Part shown: positions 15,506 to 23,670 of the stretch, piece by piece | Layout: each line of letters starts with the position of its first letter | How positions within the stretch are numbered: position 1 is the first letter of the stretch | From: a bacterium | GTDB lineage: Bacteria; Planctomycetota; UBA11346 | Assembly: GCA_020049615.1 (NCBI GenBank) | Contig: JAIFKN010000056.1 | Coordinates: forward strand, 1 to 28,833 | Length of the DNA: 28,833 nt | Reading direction: 5' to 3' | Notes under the pieces: model-generated | The model's database searches: none | Told to the model about the DNA's origin: nothing | Seen by the model: only the letters and a program-made list of their open reading frames with translations | Program-made: the position numbers and the translations under genes

Positions 15506-16270
15506 ATGTTCCTCACCGACGATCTGCTCCACTGTGACGATCCGGACACCCGGCAGGTCTGGCGCATCCCGTTGCGGCAGATCACCGCGGTGGATGCCGA
15601 CGTCGCCGAACGCTGGCTGGTCAACGCGCGCCTGCCCGCCTGCCGGTTCCGGGAATTGGTCACGGCGCCGTTCCTCGAACCCCGCCTGGTCGACGGATCC
15701 GTGCTCCTGGCGCTCTGCGCGACCCGTATCCGCCATGCTGCGCCGACCTGGGCGCCACTGGGTGTCGGGCCGCCGAGCATGAACTGCACGTTGCGTGTCG
15801 CCTGCCGCGATGGCCGCGATGGCCGCCCCTGCGTCTGGGTCGCCGAGCGCTTCACTGACAGCGTGCTGGCTCCGACCCTGGCCAAGTTCGGATTTCCGCC
15901 GGTCAGCGGCGGACTGGTCGATCACGGCGGATCTGGGCGGCTCGATCTCACGGCGGACGACGGTCTGGTCCGCGTCCATGTCCGTCCAGGCCGAGGCCCG
16001 GCACCGGAACTGTTCGCTACGGCTGACGCGCTGGCAGGTTTCATCGCCGCAGGAGTGCGCAGCTTCACCCCGGGATGCACCGCGGGGCGCTGGGCGGTGA
16101 TCGATGTCGAGAACCGTGGCGCCAATGTCCTGACCCATCTCGAGGGCTGGGAGGGTTGGTTGCGCACGCCCTGGGGTGACTGCAGCATCGACGGGGTGTA
16201 TCTCACCCGTGATGGGCTGTACCGCTGGACCAAGCATGGCGAGGTGGATGACCGGGGCGAGCCCATCTGA
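15506..16270 (+). CDS. Unrecognised 254-residue protein upstream of a GbsR-type regulator
   Basis: I do not recognise this family. It has no signal peptide or membrane helix and is presumably cytoplasmic. The start is well supported by a purine-rich site, GAGGGAGGG, at 15491-15499. The protein is rich in Asp, Arg, Trp and Cys, with predicted beta-rich segments: VWRIPLRQITAVDADVAERW, LPACRFRELVTAPFLEPRLV, CTLRVACRDGRDGRPCVWVA. A C-terminal section has several Trp and Gly (LEGWEGWLRTPWGDC, GLYRWTKHGEV). The 'LPACRFRELV...GVGPPSMNCTL' layout is faintly like DUF2071/acetoacetate-decarboxylase-fold proteins, but this is too weak to assign. It ends 7 bases before the regulator start, so the two are almost certainly co-transcribed and functionally linked. 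Confidence 0.75.
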   Translation: MFLTDDLLHCDDPDTRQVWRIPLRQITAVDADVAERWLVNARLPACRFRELVTAPFLEPRLVDGSVLLALCATRIRHAAPTWAPLGVGPPSMNCTLRVACRDGRDGRPCVWVAERFTDSVLAPTLAKFGFPPVSGGLVDHGGSGRLDLTADDGLVRVHVRPGRGPAPELFATADALAGFIAAGVRSFTPGCTAGRWAVIDVENRGANVLTHLEGWEGWLRTPWGDCSIDGVYLTRDGLYRWTKHGEVDDRGEPI

Positions 16271-16277
16271 GCCGGTC

Positions 16278-16817
16278 ATGAACACCACCGCTCCGCCGTC
16301 CATGCCGCCCGTCGTCCAGCGTTTCGTCCTGCACTGGGGCGAGATGGGCACCCGCTGGGGCATCAACCGCACGGTGGCGCAGGTGCACGCCCTGCTCTAC
16401 CTGTCGGAGCGGCCGTTGAACGCTGACGACATCACGGGCACGCTCGGGGTCGCGCGCAGCAACGTCTCGACCTCGCTCAAGGAACTGGTGGGCTGGGACC
16501 TCATCCGCACCGTGCACATCCTGGGCGACCGCCGGGACCACTTCGACACCATCCATGATCCCTGGGAACTGTTCCGCCGCGTCCTCGCGGAGCGCCGGCG
16601 GCGCGAACTCGACCCCACCACCGCCGAACTGGCGGCCTGCGCCGACCAGGCCCAGGCCGAAGGCGCCTCATCCGAGGTCCGCGAGCGGATCGCGCGCATG
16701 CACCAGTTCTTCCAGGCGATGGGCGCTGCGCACGACGCGGTCAAGGACGTCCCGCCGCGACTGCTGGCCAAGACGCTCAGTGCCGGCGCCGCCTTCCGCA
16801 AGCTGTTCGGCGGTTGA
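16278..16817 (+). CDS. GbsR/MarR-family winged-helix transcriptional regulator
   Basis: A 179-residue DNA-binding protein of the GbsR group of MarR-like regulators. The helix-turn-helix region is WGINRTVAQVHALLYLSERP, followed by LNADDITGTLGVARSNVSTS with the recognition helix and LKELVGWDLIRTVHILGDRR as the wing. The C-terminal half is helical (DPWELFRRVLAERRRRELDP onward), probably the dimerisation part. ATG 16278 is chosen for compactness after the preceding stop; the longer open frame upstream overlaps the first gene. B. subtilis GbsR controls glycine-betaine synthesis from choline, but many family members control unrelated transport genes. The target here is unknown; the candidate operator at 15460-15484 makes autoregulation plausible. 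Confidence 0.87.
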   Translation: MNTTAPPSMPPVVQRFVLHWGEMGTRWGINRTVAQVHALLYLSERPLNADDITGTLGVARSNVSTSLKELVGWDLIRTVHILGDRRDHFDTIHDPWELFRRVLAERRRRELDPTTAELAACADQAQAEGASSEVRERIARMHQFFQAMGAAHDAVKDVPPRLLAKTLSAGAAFRKLFGG

Positions 16818-16829
16818 GCCGATGATCCC

Positions 16830-16889
16830 CAGGACCGCGGGCTTCAGCCCGCGTCAAGGTCGCATCGCGGACTGAAGCCCGCGGTCCTG
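16830..16889. repeat. REP-like 24-nt inverted repeat between convergent gbsR-type gene and grpE
   Basis: Arms at 16830-16853 and 16866-16889 are complementary over 24 bases with one mismatch (a C against a T), around a 12-base loop. The core is a palindrome-like CGCGGGCTTCAGCCCGCG. It fills most of the 94-bp gap between two convergent genes, where it could serve as a bidirectional transcription stop. Its structure is that of an interspersed REP/BIME-type element. Other copies in the genome cannot be checked here. Confidence 0.75.
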
Positions 16890-16911
16890 CGAGCCGTCGG
16901 TCCTGAAGGTC

Positions 16912-17430
16912 CTACTTCGCGACGACGACCTGGGCAGAGCGGATCAGCTGGTCCTTCAGCTTCCAGCCGCTGCGGTGGGTCAGCACGATGCTGCCCTTGG
17001 CGACGCCCTCGCGCGCTTCTTCGGCCAGCACCTCGTGCACGGCCGGGTCGAACACGCCTTCGCTGGCTACCGGCTCGATGCCGGCGGCGGACAGCGATGA
17101 ACGCAGGCTCTCGCGGATCATGGTCACGCCCTGGGCGAATTCGTTGAACGACTCCGGCGTGGCGGCGGCGAGGGCGCGGTCGAGGTTGTCGAGCTGGTCG
17201 AGGATCGGGCGGACGAAGTTGGCCACGCCGCGGCTGCGCGCCTCGTCGGCCTCCTTGCGCAGGCGCTTGCGCACGTTCTCGAACTCCGCCTGCTGGCGCA
17301 TGCAGCGCTCCTTCCACTCCAGCACCTGGCTGCGGGTCGCCTCGTATTCGGAGGTTTGGATGGTGATGGTCTCTGCAGGAGTCGTCTCCGAGGCTGCGTT
17401 TTCGGGCTGCGGCTGGGCCTGGTCGGACAT
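16912..17430 (-). CDS. grpE: Nucleotide exchange factor GrpE
   Basis: A 172-residue co-chaperone that releases ADP from DnaK. An acidic, low-complexity N-terminus (MSDQAQPQPENAASETTPAE) is followed by the long coiled-coil helix (RSQVLEWKERCMRQQAEFEN, VRKRLRKEADEARSRGVANF), the four-helix-bundle segment (VRPILDQLDNLDRALAAATP) and the C-terminal beta domain (FDPAVHEVLAEEAREG, GWKLKDQLIRSAQVVVAK). It starts two bases after the dnaJ stop, so dnaJ and grpE form one transcript with dnaJ first. dnaK is not adjacent. Confidence 0.95.
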   Translation of the reverse strand: MSDQAQPQPENAASETTPAETITIQTSEYEATRSQVLEWKERCMRQQAEFENVRKRLRKEADEARSRGVANFVRPILDQLDNLDRALAAATPESFNEFAQGVTMIRESLRSSLSAAGIEPVASEGVFDPAVHEVLAEEAREGVAKGSIVLTHRSGWKLKDQLIRSAQVVVAK

Positions 17431-17432
17431 GG

Positions 17433-18554
<1,122 letters not shown>

Positions 18555-18627
18555 GGGTTTCCAGGTGGGCGCGTCAGGATGGCGCACCCCGCCGCCTGTC
18601 TAGCACATGCTGGGCCATTGCGCCTCC

Positions 18628-18780
18628 ATTGCCCCAGGGGCTAGGGGTCAGGGGTTAGGGTCGTAGAGCGGCGTATCTTGGGACCACGGGGGGGTGGCGT
18701 CGCCGCGCGGATGGCTAAATTCCATGACCCCGATCCTGCACCACGACCCGAACCCCTAACCCCTAACCCCCAGGGGCAAT
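18628..18780. mobile_element. MITE-like 153-bp element with G-rich terminal inverted repeats (candidate)
   Basis: The left end (18628-18664) and the reverse complement of the right end (18743-18780) match in about 33 of 38 positions. Both begin ATTGCCCC and end TCGT, with an array of G-tracts between. The left end has tracts GGGG, GGGG, GGGG, GGG separated by CTA, TCA and TTA on the plus strand. The right end has five-, four-, four- and three-G tracts separated by TTA, TTA and TTC on the minus strand. Each is a four-tract G-quadruplex motif. The 78-bp centre codes for nothing visible. No target-site duplication was recognised, so mobility is only inferred. The right end reaches into the start codon of the FHA activator gene. 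Confidence 0.5.
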
Positions 18781-20125
18781 GAACCATATGCCCCTCCTGC
18801 GCATCATCGACGGCGTCGAGAAGGGCCGCGTCTTCGAGATCGACGCTGATCGCGTCACCCTCGGCCGCGAACCCGAGAACGCCATCTGCCTGCCCGACGT
18901 CAAGGCCAGCCGCGTCCATTGCGAGATCATCCGCAAGGAGGGGCGCTGGCACCTCAAGGACCTCGGCTCAAGCAACGGCACCTGGAGCGAAGACGGGCGC
19001 ATCGACTCGCTGCCGATGCAAGACGGCTCGACCTTCCGCATCGGCCGCACCTGGCTGCGCTTCGAGAGCAAGGCCCCGCAGACCATCTCCGAGCTCGCCT
19101 CGGTCGGCGGCGAGACCGTGCTGGGCCTCGACAAGACGCACACCAGCGGCCTGCTGCAGGTCGGCGGTGACCGGGTCAACGCCTACCTCGCGCTGCTGCA
19201 CCACATCGTGCTGCAGAGCAACGGTGCGCGCGGCCGCGACGAGCTGTTCGACATCCTCGATGACATCTCGGCCGACGCGCTGGAGGGCGACCGGGTGGCG
19301 GTGTTCCTGCCTGATGCCGACGGCTGGAGCCTATGGCCGCCGCACGAGAAGCGTCTGCGCGCGCGCTGGGGCGCCGCGCCCTTCGCCCGCACCCTGCTGG
19401 CCGAGGTCCGCCAGCGCCGCGAACCGCTGCTGGTGGCGATGCCGCCGAGCGTCAAGAGCGCCACTCCCGAGGCCGACTTCGCCCCGTCGCAGTCGATGGT
19501 CCAGTCCGGGGTCAACAGCGCGATGGCCGCGCCGCTGCGGCTGGGCGACGAGGTCCACGCCCTGCTGTACGTCGACCGCCTGAACGGGGCCAAGGCCTTC
19601 ACCCGCACCGATCTGGAGTTCCTCGCCGCAGTCGCCAACCAGCTTGCGGTGCAGCTGGCCAACACCCAGAAGGTCGCCCAGCTGACCGCCGAGGTCGAGC
19701 GTCTGGCGGTGGCGCCGCATCGCGCGGCGGTGCAGCTGGTCGGCGCTGATCCGGTGATGCAGACGGTGCAGGCCTTCGTCGCCCGCGCCGCCCCGACCAT
19801 GGCGCCGGTCCTGGTGCTGGGCGAGAGCGGCACCGGCAAGGAACTCGTCGCGCGCGCCGTGCACCAGCAGTCGAAGCGGGCCGACAAGCCGCCATCGCCG
19901 AGAATCTGGTCGAAAGCACGCTGTTCGGTCACGTCAAAGGGGCCTTCACCGGCGCCGACGAGACCCGGCCCGGCGTCTTCGAGCTTGCCGACGGCGCCAC
20001 ACTGTTCCTCGACGAGGTCGGCGAACTGCCGCTGGGTACCCAGGCCAAGCTGCTGCGCGCGCTGGAGCAGGGCGAGGTGCAGCGCGTCGGTGACAGCAGC
20101 CTGCGCAAGGTCGATGTGCGGGTGA
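18779..20125 (+). CDS. FHA-GAF-sigma54 (NtrC-type) activator, N-terminal part, reading frame broken
   Basis: Intended product: a sigma54-dependent transcription activator gated by phosphothreonine binding. The FHA domain occupies residues 5-100 (LGRE at 28-31, SRVH at 44-47, LGSSNGTW at 62-69). A GAF sensor domain follows (about 125-305, ending [17 protein letters not shown] [15 protein letters not shown]), then the start of the AAA+ domain with Walker A GESGTGKE at 348-355. After KRADKP (about residue 372) the frame departs into Ser/Arg/Pro-rich nonsense and stops at 20125. The rest of the AAA+ domain and the HTH lie in another frame from 19891. By comparison with NtrC relatives, the seven residues between 'KP' and 'AIAEN' (normally PFxAxNCA-like) are missing, implying a ~22-nt deletion. 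ATG 18779 sits on the inverted-repeat end; ATG 18788 is an alternative start. Confidence 0.82.
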   Translation: MNHMPLLRIIDGVEKGRVFEIDADRVTLGREPENAICLPDVKASRVHCEIIRKEGRWHLKDLGSSNGTWSEDGRIDSLPMQDGSTFRIGRTWLRFESKAPQTISELASVGGETVLGLDKTHTSGLLQVGGDRVNAYLALLHHIVLQSNGARGRDELFDILDDISADALEGDRVAVFLPDADGWSLWPPHEKRLRARWGAAPFARTLLAEVRQRREPLLVAMPPSVKSATPEADFAPSQSMVQSGVNSAMAAPLRLGDEVHALLYVDRLNGAKAFTRTDLEFLAAVANQLAVQLANTQKVAQLTAEVERLAVAPHRAAVQLVGADPVMQTVQAFVARAAPTMAPVLVLGESGTGKELVARAVHQQSKRADKPPSPRIWSKARCSVTSKGPSPAPTRPGPASSSLPTAPHCSSTRSANCRWVPRPSCCARWSRARCSASVTAACARSMCG

Positions 20126-20631
20126 TCGCGGCGACCAACCGCGACCTCGCCGGCGAGGCCAGGGCCGGCCGTTTCCGCGAGGACCTCTACCACCGCCTCA
20201 ACGTCCTGGTCGTCACCCTGCCGCCGCTGCGCGAGCGGCCGGGCGATATCGAGACGTTGATCGACCATTTCCTCGCGGAGTCGGCCCGGCGGCTGGGCCA
20301 GCCGGCCAAGCGCCTTGCGCCGGAGGCGCGCACCCTGCTGCTGCGCTACCCGTGGCCGGGCAATGTCCGCCAGTTGCGCAACGTCCTCGAGCGGGCCTCG
20401 ATCATGGCGGCCGGGCCGCAGATCCTGCCTGGCGACCTGCCCGCCGAGGTCGGCGCCTCCCCGGCGACGGTGCAGGTCGATGCGCCGATGGCCACGCTCG
20501 CCGAGGTCGAACGGACCCACATCCTGCGCGTCCTGGAACGCTGTGGCGGCAACAAGAAGCAGGCCGCCGACATCCTGGCGATCGACCGCTCAACCCTCTA
20601 CGCCAAGCTCAAGCAGTTCGGCCAGGGGTAA
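19891..20631 (+). pseudogene. Sigma54 activator, C-terminal AAA+ and HTH part, out of frame with its start
   Basis: About 246 codons continuing the NtrC-type activator: [20 protein letters not shown] with the sigma54-contacting GAFTGA loop at 19939-19956, Walker [11 protein letters not shown], the segment [20 protein letters not shown], sensor-type [20 protein letters not shown] and WPGNVRQLRNVLERA. The terminal Fis-type helix-turn-helix is VLERCGGNKKQAADILAIDR followed by STLYAKLKQF. There is no start codon at the break; the first in-frame ATG (20077) lies inside the AAA+ fold. Unless the break is an assembly error, no functional activator is made. The segment ends 44 bases before the kinase -10 box. 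Confidence 0.85.
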
Positions 20632-20648
20632 CCTTTGGAATAGAGGGG

Positions 20649-20677
20649 TTGGGAACCTGGCGGGCGTGTGATAGAAT
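20649..20677 (+). promoter_or_regulatory. Sigma70-like promoter placing transcription start at the kinase ATG
   Basis: TTGGGA (20649-20654), a 17-base spacer and TAGAAT (20672-20677) match the sigma70 consensus at 4/6 and 5/6. A start 7-8 bases after the -10 falls on 20684-20685, the A of the second possible ATG of the kinase. This suggests a leaderless message, and would make the earlier in-frame ATG at 20676 unusable because it lies within the -10 box. Confidence 0.5.
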
Positions 20678-20684
20678 GGAGTCG

Positions 20685-21872
20685 ATGGGATCGTCTTCCA
20701 AGCGCGTCGCCATTCCTGCCCGCCGGCCCAGCCGGCTGTGGGACAACCTGGTCGCCCAGGCCGATGACAAGGCCGCCACCGACACGTTGATGCCGGTGGA
20801 CCTGTCGGCCGATGATGTCGCCGCCCTTGAGCATCTGACGCCGCCGAAACCCGAGGTGCGCACCGGCGGCCGCGGCCAGCGCACGCCTCCGGCTGTCCCC
20901 GAGATACCTCTCGACACCAGCGCCTGGACCGAATTCAACCGCCGCTATCGCGTCCATGGTCAGATCGATGATGGCGGCATGGCCCGGGTGCTGCTGGCGC
21001 GGCAGCATGCCCTCGCCCGCGATGTGGCGGTGAAGGTGCTGCAGAAGGACGGAACCTCGACCGCCAAGCTGCTGTTCCGGGCCGAGGCCCTGGTCACGGC
21101 CTATCTCGAGCATCCCAACATCGTCCCGGTGTACGATGCGGCGGACAACTGCCTGGTGATGCGCCGGGTGCGCGGCGGCAGTCTCAGCCGCATGATCCCG
21201 CACCGCCCGGATCCGCGGCGGTTGCCGCAACTGGTCGAGGCCATCCTGCGCGCCTGCGACGGCATCGCCTTCGCCCACAGCCGCGGCATCATCCATCGCG
21301 ACATCAAGGCCGACAACATCATGGTCGGCGAGTTCGGCGAGGTCCTGGTGGTCGACTGGGGCCTGGCCCTGGCCATCGCCGTCGGACCGGACGGCGAATG
21401 GCACGCCCCGCGACTGGACCACTGCCCGAACGTGTGCGCCGGCACCCCGGGCTGCGTGCCACCCGAGATCGCCCGCGGCGACCGTGCCGATGTGGGCGTC
21501 CACACCGATCTGCACATGCTCGGCGGTCTCCTCTACCACGTCATCACCGGCCGTATGCCGTTCGACCATCCCGAGAAGCTCGAGGCCCTGCTCCTTGCCG
21601 CCGGCAACCAGTACCGGCCGCTCGCCGAGGCCGCTCCCGGCGCTCCGCGCCGGCTGGTCGCCGCGTGCGAACGGGCGATGGCCTTCCTGCCCGAGGAGCG
21701 CGGGGTGATCGCCGACTTCATCGCCGATCTCCGTGCCTACCTCGGGCGCGAGGTGGCGCGCGTCTCGCCCGAGACCGGCACCTTCACTCCGGTCAGCGGG
21801 TCTGCGCCCGGGGACGGCACCGAGGCGATCAGCCTCGCGCGTCGCATGCTGCGCCGCCTGCGGGGCGCGTAG
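20685..21872 (+). CDS. Hanks-type serine/threonine protein kinase
   Basis: A 395-residue soluble protein kinase; no membrane helix is visible. An ~85-residue N-terminal extension precedes the kinase domain. Motifs: a glycine-poor nucleotide loop (GQIDDGGMARVLLA, 92-105), the ATP lysine K117 in VAVKVL, a helix-C Glu at about 134, catalytic HRDIKADN at 204-211, DWG at 224-226 in place of DFG, a PPE activation-segment end at 259-261, and HTDLHMLGGLLYHVITGRMP after it. All catalytic residues are present, so activity is likely. The segment NIMVGEFGEVLVVDWGLALA is the style common in Planctomycetota and relatives. The start at 20685 is preferred because of the promoter spacing; 20676 is the alternative. 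As an upstream neighbour encodes an FHA (phosphothreonine-reading) activator, kinase and activator may be a signalling pair. Confidence 0.9.
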   Translation: MGSSSKRVAIPARRPSRLWDNLVAQADDKAATDTLMPVDLSADDVAALEHLTPPKPEVRTGGRGQRTPPAVPEIPLDTSAWTEFNRRYRVHGQIDDGGMARVLLARQHALARDVAVKVLQKDGTSTAKLLFRAEALVTAYLEHPNIVPVYDAADNCLVMRRVRGGSLSRMIPHRPDPRRLPQLVEAILRACDGIAFAHSRGIIHRDIKADNIMVGEFGEVLVVDWGLALAIAVGPDGEWHAPRLDHCPNVCAGTPGCVPPEIARGDRADVGVHTDLHMLGGLLYHVITGRMPFDHPEKLEALLLAAGNQYRPLAEAAPGAPRRLVAACERAMAFLPEERGVIADFIADLRAYLGREVARVSPETGTFTPVSGSAPGDGTEAISLARRMLRRLRGA

Positions 21873-21944
21873 CGTCACTCTCACTTCCAGTCCCATCCGG
21901 ACCGGCTGGATGCGGCGCCGGATCAGGGCCTTAGGTTTTCACGC

Positions 21945-23027
21945 ATGACCATCAACGATCTCCTCGCCGCCATGGGCAAGCACAACGCCACCGACCTGCA
22001 TGTCCGGGTCGGCGAGCCGCCGGTGTTCCGTGTCGCTGGCGACCTGGTCAGGCTGAAGAGCCCGCCGCTCACCGTCGAACAGGTCAACGAACTGCTGACG
22101 CCGCTGCTCGACGAACGCCTGCAGGGCGAGATGAAGGTGCGGGGCTACGCCGACTTCTCGCACAGCATCGACGGCGTCGGCCGCTTCCGCTGCAACATCT
22201 TCAAGGCCCTGGGCAAGCTCTCCGCCGCCATCCGCCGGGTGAAACCCAAGGTTCCGACCTATGAGGATCTCAACCTGCCAGGGGCGATCCGCAAATGCGC
22301 CGAATACGAGCAGGGCCTGGTGCTGGTCGGTGGCATCACCGGATCCGGCAAGTCGACCAGCCTCGCCGCCGTCCTCGACGACATCAATCACCGCCGCCGC
22401 TGCCATATCCTCACCATCGAGGATCCGGTCGAGTACGTCTTCGCCGATGACAAGGCGGTGATCAACCAGCGCGAGGTGTTCACCGATGTGGCGACCTTCG
22501 AGGATGCCCTGCGCTCGGCGGTGCGCGAGGACCCCGACGTCATGCTGCTGGGCGAGATGCGCGACGCCACGACCTTCGAGACGGCGCTGACCGCGGCGGA
22601 GACCGGCCATCTGGTCTTCGGCACGGTCCACTCCTCCGGCGCGGCGCAGACACTCGGACGCATCATGGACCTGTTCCCGACTGACAAGCACGCCCAGATC
22701 CGCACCTCCCTGGCCTTCAATCTGCGCTGCATCCTCAACCAGAAGCTGCTGCCCGGCGTCGAGAAGGGCACCATGTACCCGGTCGTCGAGATCATGTTCA
22801 TCTCGCCGCTGATGAAGAAGCTGATCCAGGACGGCGAATTCGCGAAGGTCGCCGAGGCCCTGGCCAAGGACCGCGAGAATGGCTGCGAGACCTTCGCCGC
22901 TGCCCTCAACCGGCTCTACAAGGAGAAGAAGATATCCATGGATACCGCCCTGGCGGCGGCGCCGAATCCCGAGGAACTACGCATGATGATGCGCGGCATC
23001 ACCATCTCCGATGGAGGCATCGTCTAG
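21945..23027 (+). CDS. pilT: PilT-like twitching motility / pilus retraction ATPase
   Basis: A 360-residue hexameric secretion-superfamily ATPase that drives type IV pilus retraction. The N-terminal PAS-like part opens with MTINDLLAAMGKHNATDLHV, the conserved 'SDLHL' type start. Walker A GITGSGKST is at 130-138, the Asp box at HILTIEDPVEYVF, Walker B at DVMLLGEMRD (about 198-207), and the His box at ETGHLVFGTVHSSGAAQT. The C-terminal segment SPLMKKLIQDGEFAKVAEAL corresponds to the PilT AIRNLIRE region, though the match is loose, so a PilU or accessory PilT paralogue is possible. No other pilus genes are in the window. The 72-bp gap from the kinase gene has no evident terminator, so the two may be co-transcribed. 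Confidence 0.92.
   Translation: MTINDLLAAMGKHNATDLHVRVGEPPVFRVAGDLVRLKSPPLTVEQVNELLTPLLDERLQGEMKVRGYADFSHSIDGVGRFRCNIFKALGKLSAAIRRVKPKVPTYEDLNLPGAIRKCAEYEQGLVLVGGITGSGKSTSLAAVLDDINHRRRCHILTIEDPVEYVFADDKAVINQREVFTDVATFEDALRSAVREDPDVMLLGEMRDATTFETALTAAETGHLVFGTVHSSGAAQTLGRIMDLFPTDKHAQIRTSLAFNLRCILNQKLLPGVEKGTMYPVVEIMFISPLMKKLIQDGEFAKVAEALAKDRENGCETFAAALNRLYKEKKISMDTALAAAPNPEELRMMMRGITISDGGIV
23013..23017 (+). promoter_or_regulatory. Shine-Dalgarno GGAGG inside the end of pilT, deciding a GTG start
   Basis: GGAGG lies within the last codons of pilT, 11 bases before GTG 23029. The competing ATG at 23011 has no ribosome site and overlaps pilT by 17 bases. This favours GTG 23029 as the start of the following gene. 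Confidence 0.5.
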
Positions 23028-23028
23028 C

Positions 23029-23670
23029 GTGGCATCGCACGAGCCATCCGTCTCGTCGCTGGCCGACGCGTTGTCGCGGACCCGCGAGCAGGCGCCACCA
23101 CCGCGGGTCGCCATCGCCAAGCCGAGCGATCTGGTGCGGGTGCTCATCGGCACCGTGCTGGTCCTCATGCTGGCGTTCGTCGCCGGCATCCTCGCCCTCG
23201 GCCTGCGCACCTCGGAACTTGTGGCTGAAATGCACCAGGCGCGCCTCGATCGCGAGGAACGCGACATGCGCGCGCTCCCCAGCGAGGCGGTGCTGCGCGA
23301 TGCCGATGCCACGCGGCGCGAGGCGCTTGCGCGGCCGCTCGCCGCGGGCGTGATCTGGCAGGCGCGCTGCGCCCTGCTGGCGCGCGAGAGCGATTGGAAC
23401 GAGGTGGACGCGCTGTGTGTCCGGCTCGGCCTGACCAGCCCCGATGACCTGCTGCCTGGAACCCGGCTATGGCGCGCCGAGGCCCTGCACCGGCTCGGCC
23501 GTCAATCCGAGGCGGCGCGGGAGCTGCATGGCATCGACCAGCGTCGGCTCGACGAGGCCGCACGGATGCGGGCTGCCGATCTCGCCGGCCGCATCTGGCT
23601 AGTCGAACGGCCAGCGGAACAACGTGGCAAGTCCGCGGCCGAAGGCGCTGACCAGTTCGACGCCCGGTAG
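23029..23670 (+). CDS. Single-pass membrane protein of unknown function, coupled to pilT
   Basis: A 213-residue protein I cannot assign. A ~40-residue Ser/Arg-rich cytoplasmic N-terminus precedes one membrane helix (VLIGTVLVLMLAFVAGILAL), then an Arg/Glu/Ala-rich helical C-terminal region. The segment LPGTRLWRAEALHRLGRQSE followed by AARELHGI is reminiscent of a tetratricopeptide repeat. GTG 23029 is chosen because of the GGAGG at 23013-23017, one base after the pilT stop codon. Position suggests a role with the PilT motor (inference). The last 72 bases (23599-23670) overlap the 3' end of the convergent MFS gene, which makes its C-terminus unusual. Confidence 0.65.
   Translation: MASHEPSVSSLADALSRTREQAPPPRVAIAKPSDLVRVLIGTVLVLMLAFVAGILALGLRTSELVAEMHQARLDREERDMRALPSEAVLRDADATRREALARPLAAGVIWQARCALLARESDWNEVDALCVRLGLTSPDDLLPGTRLWRAEALHRLGRQSEAARELHGIDQRRLDEAARMRAADLAGRIWLVERPAEQRGKSAAEGADQFDAR

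Noticed and set aside
18555..18627. CIRCE element upstream of dnaJ
   Set aside because: Only a short AGCA-CA-TGCT palindrome is present; the TTAGCACTC-N9-GAGTGCTAA pattern is absent.
20077..20631. A separate small Fis-type regulator gene
   Set aside because: The sequence upstream in the same frame continues the AAA+ domain back to 19891, so this is the tail of the broken sigma54 activator.
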